NCBI GenBank assembly: GCA_036389275.1
Contig: DASVQE010000029.1
Location: 22,020 to 86,019 of the forward strand
Origin: QHVT01 sp036389275
GTDB taxonomy: Bacteria; Acidobacteriota; Thermoanaerobaculia; Gp7-AA8
Length of the DNA: 64,000 nt
Direction: 5' to 3'
Positions 16,759 to 25,230 of this stretch are shown here, piece after piece (position 1 is the first letter of the stretch; each line of letters opens with the position of its first letter). A program made the translations under genes and the position numbers. Under the pieces are notes generated by a model. The model searched no databases. It was not told the DNA's origin and saw nothing but the letters and a program-made list of their open reading frames with translations.

Positions 16759-17785
16759 GAGGCGTCGACTCGGAGACCTGCTCCTCTTCGCCGCGGCCGA
16801 AGAGGCCGACCGCCGCGCGGAAGACGTCGTCGACCGAGACGTCCTCCATGCAGCGGTGATGGCGCAGCGGACACTCGCGCTGGTAGCAGGGCTGGCAGTC
16901 GAGCGTGGCCGCGCGCACGACGCGCGAGGCGCCGGCGATCACGGTGCGCTCCGGATCGGTCGGTCCGAAGATCGAGACCGACGGCACCGACAGCGCGGCG
17001 GCCACGTGCAGCGGGCCGCTGTCGTTGGTGATGATCGCGGCGCAGTGCGCCATGGCCGAGGCGAGCTCGAGGACGTCGCCGTCGTGGCCGACCATCGGCA
17101 CGCCGTTGCAGGTGGTGGAGATCTTCTCCGCCTGCTCGCGCTCGCGCGGGCTGGTGAGCAGCACCACGTCGAAGCCTTCTTCGCGCAGCCGGTTGATGAC
17201 GTCGACGTAGCGCGCGTCGCCCCAGCGTTTGGCGCGGCCGTAGAGACCTCCGGCGTGCACGCCGAACAGCGGGCGGTCGAGGTGCACGCCGATGCTCAGC
17301 AGCTTGCGGCGTCCGCGCTCGCGTAGCGCGCCCGGCAGCTTGATGGACGGCACGTCGCCGACCACGCGCGGCGCGTTCAGCGCCGTCAGCAGCGGCGTGT
17401 AGTCGTCGAGCTGATGGCCGCGGCGCTCGGGCGGCGCGATGGCGTGCGTGAGCAGCAGCCGGCGGAAGTCGGTCGGGTAGCCCCACCGTTCGTCGATGCC
17501 GGCGGCGAAGGTGACCATGGCCGAGCGGAACGAGTTCGGCAGGATCACCGCGCGATGGAAGTGGTGCTCGCGCAGCAGCGCGATGCGGCGGCGCGTCGAG
17601 CGCGGCCAGCCGATCACCTTCTTGAAGATCCCGGTGGCCTGCAGCAGCGGCGCGACGTTCTCCGGCGCGGCGATGGCCAGGCCGCCGTCGTTGCGGAAGC
17701 GGTGCTGCAGCGCCTTGTAGGCCGGCAACGCGAGGATGTTGTCCCCGACCCAGTTCAGACCGATTGCGACCGTTCTAACCGCCAT
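16754..17785 (-). CDS. waaF: Glycosyltransferase family 9, ADP-heptose:LPS heptosyltransferase-like
   Basis: 343 aa. Features of the heptosyltransferase family: N-terminal I-G-L-N-W-V-G-D-N-I-L-A-L-P, the F-G-V-H-A-G-G-L-Y-G...K-R-W sugar-nucleotide segment, I-I-T-N-D-S-G-P-L-H-V-A-A-A, and I-F-G-P-T-D-P-E-R-T. It probably adds heptose to the lipopolysaccharide inner core at the cytoplasmic face. The context, directly after KdtA and lipid A genes on the same strand, supports this. The start overlaps the end of the LpxK-LpxL gene by 11 bp. The exact donor cannot be fixed from sequence. Confidence 0.88.
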   Translation of the reverse strand: MAVRTVAIGLNWVGDNILALPAYKALQHRFRNDGGLAIAAPENVAPLLQATGIFKKVIGWPRSTRRRIALLREHHFHRAVILPNSFRSAMVTFAAGIDERWGYPTDFRRLLLTHAIAPPERRGHQLDDYTPLLTALNAPRVVGDVPSIKLPGALRERGRRKLLSIGVHLDRPLFGVHAGGLYGRAKRWGDARYVDVINRLREEGFDVVLLTSPREREQAEKISTTCNGVPMVGHDGDVLELASAMAHCAAIITNDSGPLHVAAALSVPSVSIFGPTDPERTVIAGASRVVRAATLDCQPCYQRECPLRHHRCMEDVSVDDVFRAAVGLFGRGEEEQVSESTPL

Positions 17786-19520
17786 GCGCTCGTTCGCCTT
17801 CTCCCGTCGCCTTCCAGCGGTCGTGCATCCACAACCACAGCTCCGGGCGCTCGCGAATGCGGCGCGCGAAGATGTCGTTGATCCGCGCGGTCAGTGCCAC
17901 TGGATCGCTTTCCTCGCCGGCAGGAATCGCTGTTTCGAACTCGACTCGATGCCTGAGCCCGTCGGGAATGCAAAAAGCGAACACAATGGTAGCGCCGGCA
18001 CGGATGGCCATCTTCGCGGGTGCCGGAGTGGTCCAGGCCGGATGGCCGAGAAACGGCACGAGCACGCCTTCGCGCGGCAGCACCGCCTGATCGGGCAGCA
18101 GCACGACCACGGCGTTGCCGGCCAGGCCTTTCAGCAGCGAGCGCGCGGCGTGGCGGCGGTCGATCATGGCCGCGCCGGTGCGCGCGCGCATGCGCTGCAG
18201 GTCGCGCTCGAGCAGCTCGTTGTCGAGCGGCCGGGCCACGGTGAGTACGTTGTGCACGCGCGACATCAGCGCCAGTCCGGCGATCTCCCAGCCGCCCCAG
18301 TGCGCGGTGAGGAGCAGCGTCCCTTTGCCGCGCGCGATCGACTCGGTGAGCATCTCCTCGCCGACGAACGGGCAGCGCTCGGTGAGCTCCTCGAGCGAGA
18401 GATGCTGCGCCTGCAGCGTCAGCAGCGCCTCGCGCCCGAAGTGCCGCCACGCCGCGTCGGCGATGGCGCGCAGCTCGCGCCGCCCGCGCTCCGGAAAAAC
18501 CATGGCCAGATTCCGCATGGCCAGTTGATCGCGCCGCCGCAGCAGCGCGCCGGCGACCGCACCGAGGCGCGTGCCCCAGCGGTGCAGCGACTCTTCCGAC
18601 GCGCCGCTGACGCGCTGCGCCACGAAGCGGTAGGCGATGTACTCGACGCGCTGCAGGAGCGGGTTCTTGCGGCGCTTGCGGCGCCGCTGCTCGGGCGCAG
18701 ACTGCAACAGCCGCTCCGCGATCTCGCGCAGCACCTGCTCGTCGAACAAGAACTCGGCGGCGACGGCGACGACGTTCGCATCGCCGAGCTTCACCGCGTC
18801 CTTTTCAGTCGTGACCAGCGTGGCGCCGTTCGCCTCGCGGCGCAGCGCCTCGAGGTCGGCGGGCGTGTAGCGGTGGTGATCGCGGAAGCCGCGCGCGCCG
18901 ATGACCTCGAGGCCGGCCGCGCGCAACGAGTCGAAGAACTGCTCGTTGTCGGCGAGGCCGGCGAAGGCGAAGACGCGCCGGACGCGCAGCGACTCCGGCA
19001 CCGCCACCCGCAGCCGGCGCGGAATCACAAAATCGGCGTCGCGCAGCGCGGAGCGTCCTTCGCGGAAGAAGCGCGACGGCGCGTCGATGACCACGTCGAC
19101 GTCGCGGTGGAGCTGCAGATGCTGGAAGCCGTCGTCGAGGACGAAGACGTCGGCGTCGTGCTCGCGCGCATTCTCGTAACGATTGCTACCGACAATCACG
19201 TCAGCAGAGGTTGCGCGATATATCAGGACAGGTTCATCGCCATATTTAACAGCATCGAATGACGTCACGAGTTCCTGTACGTCATTCGCCCGGCCGTATC
19301 CGCGAGTCAGCACCGCCACACGCAGCCCGCGCCGCTGCAGCTCCTTCACCGCGGCGATCACCGCCGGCGTCTTGCCCGTGCCGCCGGCGGCGAGGTTGCC
19401 GATCGACAGCACCGGCTTGTGCAGCCGCTTCGGCTGCAGCACGCCGGCGCGATAGAGAGCGCGCCGCAGGCGGTTCACGCCGCGATACGGCAGCTCCACC
19501 GCTTTGAGCAGCAGCTTCAC
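17775..19520 (-). CDS. lpxK: Fused lipid A 4'-kinase (LpxK) and lipid A acyltransferase (LpxL/HtrB-like)
   Basis: 581 aa in one uninterrupted frame. Residues 1 to about 275 are LpxK: P-loop G-N-L-A-A-G-G-T-G-K-T-P (41-52) and D-D-G-F-Q-H-L-Q-L-H-R-D. A basic linker (R-R-R-K-R-R-K, about 279-285) leads to a lysophospholipid/lauroyl acyltransferase domain with the catalytic H-x4-E box H407-W-G-G-W-E412 and a W-L-W-M-H-D-R-W end. The fusion would phosphorylate the lipid A disaccharide and add a secondary acyl chain. The GTG start overlaps the kdtA stop (4 bp). A TTG at residue 272 could allow separate translation of the acyltransferase. A short AT-rich patch lies at about 19170-19285. Confidence 0.88.
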   Translation of the reverse strand: MKLLLKAVELPYRGVNRLRRALYRAGVLQPKRLHKPVLSIGNLAAGGTGKTPAVIAAVKELQRRGLRVAVLTRGYGRANDVQELVTSFDAVKYGDEPVLIYRATSADVIVGSNRYENAREHDADVFVLDDGFQHLQLHRDVDVVIDAPSRFFREGRSALRDADFVIPRRLRVAVPESLRVRRVFAFAGLADNEQFFDSLRAAGLEVIGARGFRDHHRYTPADLEALRREANGATLVTTEKDAVKLGDANVVAVAAEFLFDEQVLREIAERLLQSAPEQRRRKRRKNPLLQRVEYIAYRFVAQRVSGASEESLHRWGTRLGAVAGALLRRRDQLAMRNLAMVFPERGRRELRAIADAAWRHFGREALLTLQAQHLSLEELTERCPFVGEEMLTESIARGKGTLLLTAHWGGWEIAGLALMSRVHNVLTVARPLDNELLERDLQRMRARTGAAMIDRRHAARSLLKGLAGNAVVVLLPDQAVLPREGVLVPFLGHPAWTTPAPAKMAIRAGATIVFAFCIPDGLRHRVEFETAIPAGEESDPVALTARINDIFARRIRERPELWLWMHDRWKATGEGERAHGG

Positions 19521-20764
19521 GCCAGGAGCTCGACGATGCGGCGCGCCGTCCGCTCCGACGCTCCGCGGTTCTGCAGCACCGTCCGCCGCGCGCGCTCGCC
19601 CCACGCCTCGCGCAGCGCCGCGTCCGCGCACATCCGCCGCGCGAACTCCAGCACCTCCGCCGCGCTCCCGACTTCCGCAGCCGCCTCGTTCGCCAGGAAG
19701 ACCTGGGCGATCTCCCGGAAGTTCGTCATCGACGGGCCGAAGCAGACCGGCACGCCGGCCGCCGCCGGCTCGATCGGGTTGTGCCCGCCGATCGGCACCA
19801 GCGTGCCGCCGACGAATGCGACAGTCGCGTAGCGGTAGATCCTGGCGAGCTCGCCGAGGGAGTCGAGCAGGAGCACGTCGGCCGGCGCGTCGGTGAGCGC
19901 GCTGCGGCGGACGACGCGCAGCGAGGACGTCGCCAGCAGGCCGGCCACGAGCTCGAAGCGCTCCGGCTTGCGCGGCGCGATCACGATGAAGGCGCCCGTC
20001 TCGCGGACGAAGCGCTCCACCTCCGGCAGCAGCGCCTCGTCTTCGCCTTCCATCGTCGAGCCGAGGACGATGACGTTGCGGCCGGCGATCAGCGACTCGA
20101 GCTGCGCGCCGATCTCGAGCGGCGTGTGGTCGGGCTCGTAGTCGAACTTCACGTTGCCGCTCACCTCGACCCGCTCGGTCGGCGCGCCGATGGCCACGAA
20201 GCGCGCGCGGTCGGTCTCTTCGCGCGCCAGGATGCGGTCGTACTTGCGCAGCACCGTCCCGACGATGGGGCGGAAGAGGCGGTAGCGCGGATAGGAGCGG
20301 TCGGAGATGCGTCCATTCGCGAGCAGCAGGCGCAGTCCGCGGGCGCGGGCGATGCGCGTGACGTTCGGCCAGATCTCGGTCTCCATCGTGGCGAATGCGC
20401 GCGGCTGATGGTGCGCGAGAAAGCGCTTCACCGCGAAGGCGAAGTCGAACGGAAAGTACGTCACCGTCGCGTCGGGAAAGAGCCTGCGCGCCTGCGTCTG
20501 GCCGGTCAGCGTGGTGGTGGTGAAGACGATCGAGGTGGACGGCCGCTGCTTGCGGATCTCCGCCACCACCGGCCGCGCCGCCAGCGTCTCGCCGACGGAG
20601 ACGGCGTGAATCCAGAGGTCGTGCGCTTCCGGCGCGCCGCGGAAGAAGCCCATGCGCTCGGAGACGTTCGCCAGATATTTGCCGCGCAGCACGCCGGTGA
20701 AGAGGAAATACGGCAGCAGCAACAGGACGACGAGGTACAGCAGTACCTCGTACAGGACGTACAT
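19517..20764 (-). CDS. waaA: 3-deoxy-D-manno-octulosonic acid (Kdo) transferase
   Basis: 415 aa, the normal length. An N-terminal membrane anchor (L-L-Y-L-V-V-L-L-L-L-P-Y-F-L-F) is followed by the S-V-G-E-T motif with the catalytic Glu, M-E-T-E-I-W-P-N and, near the end, G-G-H-N-P-I-E-P-A-A. It adds Kdo to lipid IVA on the inner face of the cytoplasmic membrane. It forms one operon with the LpxK-LpxL, waaF and merR genes. The upstream sigma-factor frame overlaps its first 259 bp. How many Kdo residues it adds cannot be told from sequence. Confidence 0.93.
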   Translation of the reverse strand: MYVLYEVLLYLVVLLLLPYFLFTGVLRGKYLANVSERMGFFRGAPEAHDLWIHAVSVGETLAARPVVAEIRKQRPSTSIVFTTTTLTGQTQARRLFPDATVTYFPFDFAFAVKRFLAHHQPRAFATMETEIWPNVTRIARARGLRLLLANGRISDRSYPRYRLFRPIVGTVLRKYDRILAREETDRARFVAIGAPTERVEVSGNVKFDYEPDHTPLEIGAQLESLIAGRNVIVLGSTMEGEDEALLPEVERFVRETGAFIVIAPRKPERFELVAGLLATSSLRVVRRSALTDAPADVLLLDSLGELARIYRYATVAFVGGTLVPIGGHNPIEPAAAGVPVCFGPSMTNFREIAQVFLANEAAAEVGSAAEVLEFARRMCADAALREAWGERARRTVLQNRGASERTARRIVELLA

Positions 20765-21276
20765 GCGCGCGAATGATAAACAAAGTGCGGAATCGGATAG
20801 GTGTCTGTGCGGCGCGCACGAAGGCTAGCGGCGCGGAGTTCCCCCAGCAGCACCTCGGCCGCACGGCGTCGGGCGCGTGCGAGCAGCTTCTCGGTGCGGC
20901 TGACGGAGAGGCCGAAGTGGCGCGCGATCTCGCGCACGCGCCACCCTTCGGCCAGCCGCAGCCAGAGCAGTTGCGCGTCGCGCGCCGGCAGCTTGCGCAG
21001 CAGCTCGTGCGCGGTGATGCGCTCCGCAAACGCGGGTTCGTAGCGATCATCGGGAGGCGGCAGCAGCCGCTTCTCACGGCGCCACCACGCGCGGCTGGCG
21101 TTGCTGATCGCCGCCACCATCCAGCCGCGCGCATCGCGCACTTCATGTCGATGCCCGAGGTACGCGAGCAGCACATCCTGCACGAGCTCTTCGGCCACGC
21201 CGTCCGGCACGCGGAACTTGCGCGCGGCAATGGCCATCAGCAACGGCCGCAACGCCTCATACGAATCGCCACTCAC
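20506..21276 (-). CDS. Sigma-70 family (ECF-type) RNA polymerase sigma factor, with anomalous 3' overlap
   Basis: Residues 1 to about 165 form a sigma factor: region 2 (E-E-L-V-Q-D-V-L-L-A-Y...D-A-R-G-W-M-V-A-A-I-S-N) and region 4 (L-L-W-L-R-L-A-E-G-W-R-V-R-E-I-A-R-H-F-G-L-S) with the C-terminal A-R-A-R-R-R-A helix. The frame then stays open for about 90 residues of Cys/Ser/Arg-rich sequence antiparallel in character to any real domain, overlapping kdtA by 259 bp. One extra G in the GGGGG run near 20841 would end the protein at a TAG shortly after, at the usual ECF length. So either the last bases are frameshifted or the overlap is real. The start is GTG at 21276. Confidence 0.65.
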   Translation of the reverse strand: MSGDSYEALRPLLMAIAARKFRVPDGVAEELVQDVLLAYLGHRHEVRDARGWMVAAISNASRAWWRREKRLLPPPDDRYEPAFAERITAHELLRKLPARDAQLLWLRLAEGWRVREIARHFGLSVSRTEKLLARARRRAAEVLLGELRAASLRARRTDTYPIPHFVYHSRACTSCTRYCCTSSSCCCCRISSSPACCAANIWRTSPSAWASSAARRKRTTSGFTPSPSARRWRRGRWWRRSASSGRPPRSSSPPPR

Positions 21277-21330
21277 TCGCTACGGAGTTGCACGAGCGGC
21301 CGATTTCCGCCCCGGGTATGATGGGCAGCG

Positions 21331-21417
21331 GGTTCCTCGGTTCCTCGGGTTCCTCGGTTCCTCGGGCTATAGATCACATCATCCCGAGGAACCGAGGAAC
21401 CGAGGAACCGAGGAACC
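21331..21417. repeat. Inverted tandem-repeat hairpin element upstream of hflX
   Basis: The left arm (21331-21366) has four units of GGTTCCTCG. The right arm (21383-21417) has four units of CGAGGAACC. A 16-nt non-repeated centre separates them. The arms are nearly perfectly complementary and could form a 35-bp hairpin. TATGAT at 21317-21322 just upstream could start a transcript at the foot of the hairpin. The element ends 7 nt before the hflX start. Confidence 0.85.
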
Positions 21418-21424
21418 AGAACCC

Positions 21425-22678
21425 ATGCAAACCGTCATCGCCGTAGGCCTCATCCTTCCGGACGTCACCCGCACCGTCGCCGAGGAGCATCTCGAGGAGC
21501 TGGCGCAACTGATCGACAGCGCCGGCGGCAGCGTGGCTGCGCGCGTGATGGGGAAGCGCAGCGCGCCCGATCCGGCCACGTACATCGGCAAAGGAAAAGC
21601 GGAAGAGATCCGCAGCCTGGCCGACAAGCACGACGCCTCGCTGATCGTCTTCGACGACGACCTTTCGCCTGCGCAGTTGCGCAACCTCGAGAAGATCGTC
21701 GGCGGCGAGCGCAAGGTCATCGACCGCAGCGCGCTGATCCTCGACATCTTCGCCGGCCGGGCCCGCACGCGCGAGGCGCGCACGCAGGTCGAGCTGGCGC
21801 AGCTCGAGTACCTGCTGCCGCGGCTCACGCGCGCGTGGTCGCACCTCGAGCGGCAGGCCGGCGGCATCGGCACGCGCGGCGTCGGCGAGACGCAGCTCGA
21901 GCTCGACCGCCGCATCGTGCGCACGCGCATCGCCAAGCTGAAAGAAGAGCTGCAGCGCATCGAGAAGACGCGCGAGACGCAGCGCAAGGCGCGCGGCGCC
22001 GCCTTCACCGTGGCGCTGGTCGGCTACACGAACGCCGGCAAGTCGACGATGTTCAACCGCCTGACGCGCGGCGACGCCGTGGCCATGAACCAGCTCTTCG
22101 CCACGCTCGACGCGAAGTCGCAGAAGATCGCCTTCGAGATGCCGCGCGAAACCGTCGTGATCGACACGGTCGGCTTCATCCGCAAGCTGCCGCACCATCT
22201 CGTCGCCTCGTTCCGCTCGACGATGGAGGAAGCCGTCGCCGCCGATCTCGTCCTGCACGTCATCGACGCGAGTCATCCGCAGTTCTCCGAGCAGCGCGAG
22301 GTCGGCGACGACATCATCGGCGACCTCGGCATCGACTCGGAGCGGGTGCTCGAGGTCTACAACAAATCCGACCGCCTCGACGAGCACTTCGACGTCGGCC
22401 GCCGCAACGCCGTCGTCGCCTCGGCGCTCACCGGCGACGGCATCGACGCGCTGGTCGAAGCGATCCGCGACCGCGAGCGTGCCGGCGGTGAGCTGCTGCA
22501 GCTCGCCATTCCGCACGCCGAGTCGCGGCTCGTGGCGAAGCTGCACGAACTGGCCGAGGTGCACGAGCAGCGAGCTACCGATGACGGCGTCGCGCTCACT
22601 GCCTGGATCCCGAACGACGCGCTGCACCTCTTCTCCCGATTCGTGGTGCGGCGCGAGCGGCAGCGACGCGCGTCGTGA
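21425..22678 (+). CDS. hflX: GTPase HflX
   Basis: 417 aa. The N-terminal HflX domain (A-T-Y-I-G-K-G-K-A-E-E-I; F-D-D-D-L-S-P-A-Q-L-R-N-L-E) is followed by the coiled linker with G-G-I-G-T-R-G-V-G-E-T-Q-L-E. The G domain has G1 G-Y-T-N-A-G-K-S-T (200-208), D-T-V-G-F and N-K-S-D. HflX binds the 50S ribosome and splits stalled or stressed ribosomes. The ATG follows the palindromic repeat by 7 nt, so its leader would be strongly folded. The stop overlaps the next GNAT gene by 4 bp. Confidence 0.95.
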   Translation: MQTVIAVGLILPDVTRTVAEEHLEELAQLIDSAGGSVAARVMGKRSAPDPATYIGKGKAEEIRSLADKHDASLIVFDDDLSPAQLRNLEKIVGGERKVIDRSALILDIFAGRARTREARTQVELAQLEYLLPRLTRAWSHLERQAGGIGTRGVGETQLELDRRIVRTRIAKLKEELQRIEKTRETQRKARGAAFTVALVGYTNAGKSTMFNRLTRGDAVAMNQLFATLDAKSQKIAFEMPRETVVIDTVGFIRKLPHHLVASFRSTMEEAVAADLVLHVIDASHPQFSEQREVGDDIIGDLGIDSERVLEVYNKSDRLDEHFDVGRRNAVVASALTGDGIDALVEAIRDRERAGGELLQLAIPHAESRLVAKLHELAEVHEQRATDDGVALTAWIPNDALHLFSRFVVRRERQRRAS

Positions 22679-23169
22679 ACATCCGTCCTGCCGTTGCCGC
22701 CGATCGCGAGCGCATCCGCGAAGTGCTCGTGGCCACGGCGCGCTTCACGCGGCAGGAAGTCGGCTGGGCGATGGAGCTGGTCGACCTCGCCCTCGATCAT
22801 CCGGAGCGCGGCGACTACTTTCTGCACGTCCTCGAGTCGCCGGCCAGCGGACCGAATCGCGCCATCCAGGGCTACGTCTGCTACGGCCCGACGCCGATGA
22901 CCGACGACGTCTTCGATCTCTACTGGATTGCCGTCGATCCGGCGCAGCAGGGTCAGGGCTGCGGACAGCTCCTGCTGCGATTCGTAGAAAACGAGGTGCG
23001 GCGTCAGAATGGAAGGATGCTGCTGATCGAGACCTCGTCGAAGCGCTCGTACGCGCCGACCATCCGCTTCTATCAGCGCGCCGGCTATCACGAGATCTCG
23101 CGCATCAAGGATTTTTACAGAATCGAAGACGACAAAGTGGTGTTCTGCAAGCAACTGGCGCAGCCATGA
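22675..23169 (+). CDS. GNAT-family N-acetyltransferase
   Basis: 164 aa. The acetyl-CoA binding motif is V-D-P-A-Q-Q-G-Q-G-C-G-Q-L-L-L, preceded by the D-L-Y-W-I-A-V strand and followed by F-Y-Q-R-A-G-Y. The substrate is unknown. The GTG start is set by the 4-bp overlap with hflX, and the stop overlaps the HemX-like gene in the same way, so all three are probably co-translated. Confidence 0.88.
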   Translation: MNIRPAVAADRERIREVLVATARFTRQEVGWAMELVDLALDHPERGDYFLHVLESPASGPNRAIQGYVCYGPTPMTDDVFDLYWIAVDPAQQGQGCGQLLLRFVENEVRRQNGRMLLIETSSKRSYAPTIRFYQRAGYHEISRIKDFYRIEDDKVVFCKQLAQP

Positions 23170-23963
23170 ACCTCGCCCCGACGGACACGCTCTATCTCGC
23201 GCTGACCTGCTATGCGGCCGGCACGCTGGCCGCGCTGGCGTCGCTCTTCTGGCGCGAGAAGCGGCTGCAGGATTTCGCGCTGGCGGTGATGATCGGCGGC
23301 TTCGCCGCGCACACGGTCTGGATCGGCACGATCTGCGCGCGCACCGGACATCCGCCCATCACCAACCTCCCCGAGGCGGTGAGCTTCATCGCCTGGACGG
23401 TCTTTGCGGTCGAGCTGGTGCTCTGGGTCCGCTATCGCGTGTACGCCGCGTCGTTCTTCGTCTATCCACTGGTGCTGCTGCTGCTGACGTTGTCCGCAAC
23501 CGTCGGCGAGCACTTCAAGCCGCTCGATCCCGATCTCCGCTCGAACGTCTTCATCGCTCACCTGCTGCTCTCGAGTCTCGGCGTGGCCGGCCTGCTCATC
23601 GGCGTCGCCTTCGGCCTGCTCGCGTTCATGCAGGACCGCGCGCTGAAATCGAAAAAGCGCGGGCGGCTCTGGGAGTGGATCCCGAGCCTCGACGTCTGCA
23701 AGCGCGTCGGCTACCGGTCACTTTCCATCGGCTTCAGCATCTATACCTTGGGACTGCTCGCCGGCGTGCTCTGGTCGTACCGCACGACGACCGCACTGAT
23801 GGATCTCCGTACGAAACAGATCGGCGCCGTGATCGCGTGGGTGCTGTTCGCCGTGCTGCTGCAGCAGTACATCAGCGGCGCGTACCGCTCGCGGCGCACG
23901 GTGCTGCTCTCGGCCGGCGCGTTCGTGGCCATCATCGTGGCCATGCTGGGGATCCGGGGATGA
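23166..23963 (+). CDS. HemX/CcsA-like membrane protein
   Basis: 265 aa with about eight hydrophobic helices. Overall it follows the CcsA/ResC cytochrome c assembly fold. The position where CcsA has the tryptophan-rich W-G-x-x-W-x-W-D heme motif reads L-W-S-Y-R-T-T-T-A-L-M-D, so that motif is missing. That, and its place 4 bp before hemA, fit HemX, a membrane protein that lowers HemA level in Bacillus. A true cytochrome c assembly role cannot be excluded but is less likely. Confidence 0.75.
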   Translation: MNLAPTDTLYLALTCYAAGTLAALASLFWREKRLQDFALAVMIGGFAAHTVWIGTICARTGHPPITNLPEAVSFIAWTVFAVELVLWVRYRVYAASFFVYPLVLLLLTLSATVGEHFKPLDPDLRSNVFIAHLLLSSLGVAGLLIGVAFGLLAFMQDRALKSKKRGRLWEWIPSLDVCKRVGYRSLSIGFSIYTLGLLAGVLWSYRTTTALMDLRTKQIGAVIAWVLFAVLLQQYISGAYRSRRTVLLSAGAFVAIIVAMLGIRG

Positions 23964-23967
23964 GCCG

Positions 23968-25230
23968 ATGCCGCTGATCCTGGTCGGGCTGAATCACCGC
24001 ACCGCGCCGGTCGACGTGCGCGAGCGGCTGAACGTCACCGACGCGCGACTGCCGGAGACGACCGAGTCGCTGCGAGCGCTCGGCGGCATCGACGGCGCGG
24101 CGGTGCTGTCGACCTGCAACCGCGTCGAGACCATCGTCTCGACCCGCGACGAAGACGTGATCGGCACGCTCGTCGACTGGCTGGCCGACTACGCCGGCGC
24201 GCATCGCGCCGAGCTCGAGAAACATCTCTACATCCTCCGCCACGGCGACGTGGTGAAGCATCTGTTCCGCGTCGCCTCCGGCCTCGACTCGATGATCCTC
24301 GGCGAGCCGCAGATCGGCGGGCAGGTGCGGAAGGCGTTCGTCACGGCGCAGGAGCTCGGCTCGCTCGATCCGCTCCTGCAGCAGCTCTTCGACAACACCA
24401 TGCGCGTCGCCAAGCGCGTGCGCAGCGAGACCGGCATCGGCGAGCACGCCGTGTCGGTGCCGTACGCGGCGGTCGAGCTGGCGAAGAAGATTTTCGGCGA
24501 GCTCTCCGGCCTCCGCGTGCTGCTCCTCGGCGCCGGCGAGATGGCCGAGCTCACCGCCGCGCATCTGCACGAGCAGCGCGTGCGGCAGGTGTTCGTCGCC
24601 AACCGCGCCTTCGAGCGCGCCGCCGAGCTGGCGCAGCGCTTCGACGGGCAGGCGGTGACGTTCGACCGCGTCGACGAGCATCTCGCCAAGTGCGACATCG
24701 TCATCGCCTCGACGGCCGCGCCGCATCACGTGATCGGGCGCGAGCAGGTCGAGCGCGCGCTCGACTCGCGCAAGAAGCGCAACCTCTTCCTCATCGATCT
24801 CTCCGTGCCGCGCAACATCGACCCGGCCGTGGCCCGCATCGAAGGCGCGTATCTCTACAACGTCGACGACCTGCAGCAGGTGGCCGACGCGAATCTCGAG
24901 CTGCGGCAGCAGAAGGCCGGCGAGGCGGAGCAGATCGTGTCGCGTGAAGTGGATGCCTTCCGCAAGCGGCTCGTGGCGCAGGACGCGGTGCCGACCATTC
25001 TCGAGTTGCAGCAGCGCCTCGAAGCGATCCGCGCCGCGGAGCTGGAGAAGTGCCTGCGCAAGATGGGACCGGTCACCGCCGAGCAGAGAAATGTGCTCGA
25101 ACAATTCAGCACACAAATGATCAACAAAATTCTTCACTATCCGATCCTGCAACTGAAGGACGCCTCCGACGAGCCGCAGGAACGGGAATCGCTGCGGAAG
25201 ACCATTCGGAAGATTTTTGGGTTGCGATGA
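23968..25230 (+). CDS. hemA: Glutamyl-tRNA reductase
   Basis: 420 aa. The catalytic cysteine is C50 in L-S-T-C-N-R-V-E. G-L-N-H-R-T-A-P near the start, G-L-D-S-M-I-L-G-E-P-Q-I, the NADPH site L-L-L-G-A-G-E-M-A and the C-terminal dimerisation helices are present. It reduces Glu-tRNA to glutamate-1-semialdehyde, the first step of C5 tetrapyrrole synthesis. The TGA overlaps the ATG of hemC. The 3' part (about 25080-25160) has clearly lower G+C than its surroundings. Confidence 0.96.
   Translation: MPLILVGLNHRTAPVDVRERLNVTDARLPETTESLRALGGIDGAAVLSTCNRVETIVSTRDEDVIGTLVDWLADYAGAHRAELEKHLYILRHGDVVKHLFRVASGLDSMILGEPQIGGQVRKAFVTAQELGSLDPLLQQLFDNTMRVAKRVRSETGIGEHAVSVPYAAVELAKKIFGELSGLRVLLLGAGEMAELTAAHLHEQRVRQVFVANRAFERAAELAQRFDGQAVTFDRVDEHLAKCDIVIASTAAPHHVIGREQVERALDSRKKRNLFLIDLSVPRNIDPAVARIEGAYLYNVDDLQQVADANLELRQQKAGEAEQIVSREVDAFRKRLVAQDAVPTILELQQRLEAIRAAELEKCLRKMGPVTAEQRNVLEQFSTQMINKILHYPILQLKDASDEPQERESLRKTIRKIFGLR

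Noticed and set aside
19521..21230. Extension of the LpxK-LpxL frame upstream across kdtA and the sigma gene
   Set aside because: The extension is Arg-rich shadow sequence; LpxK homology begins at the GTG at 19520.
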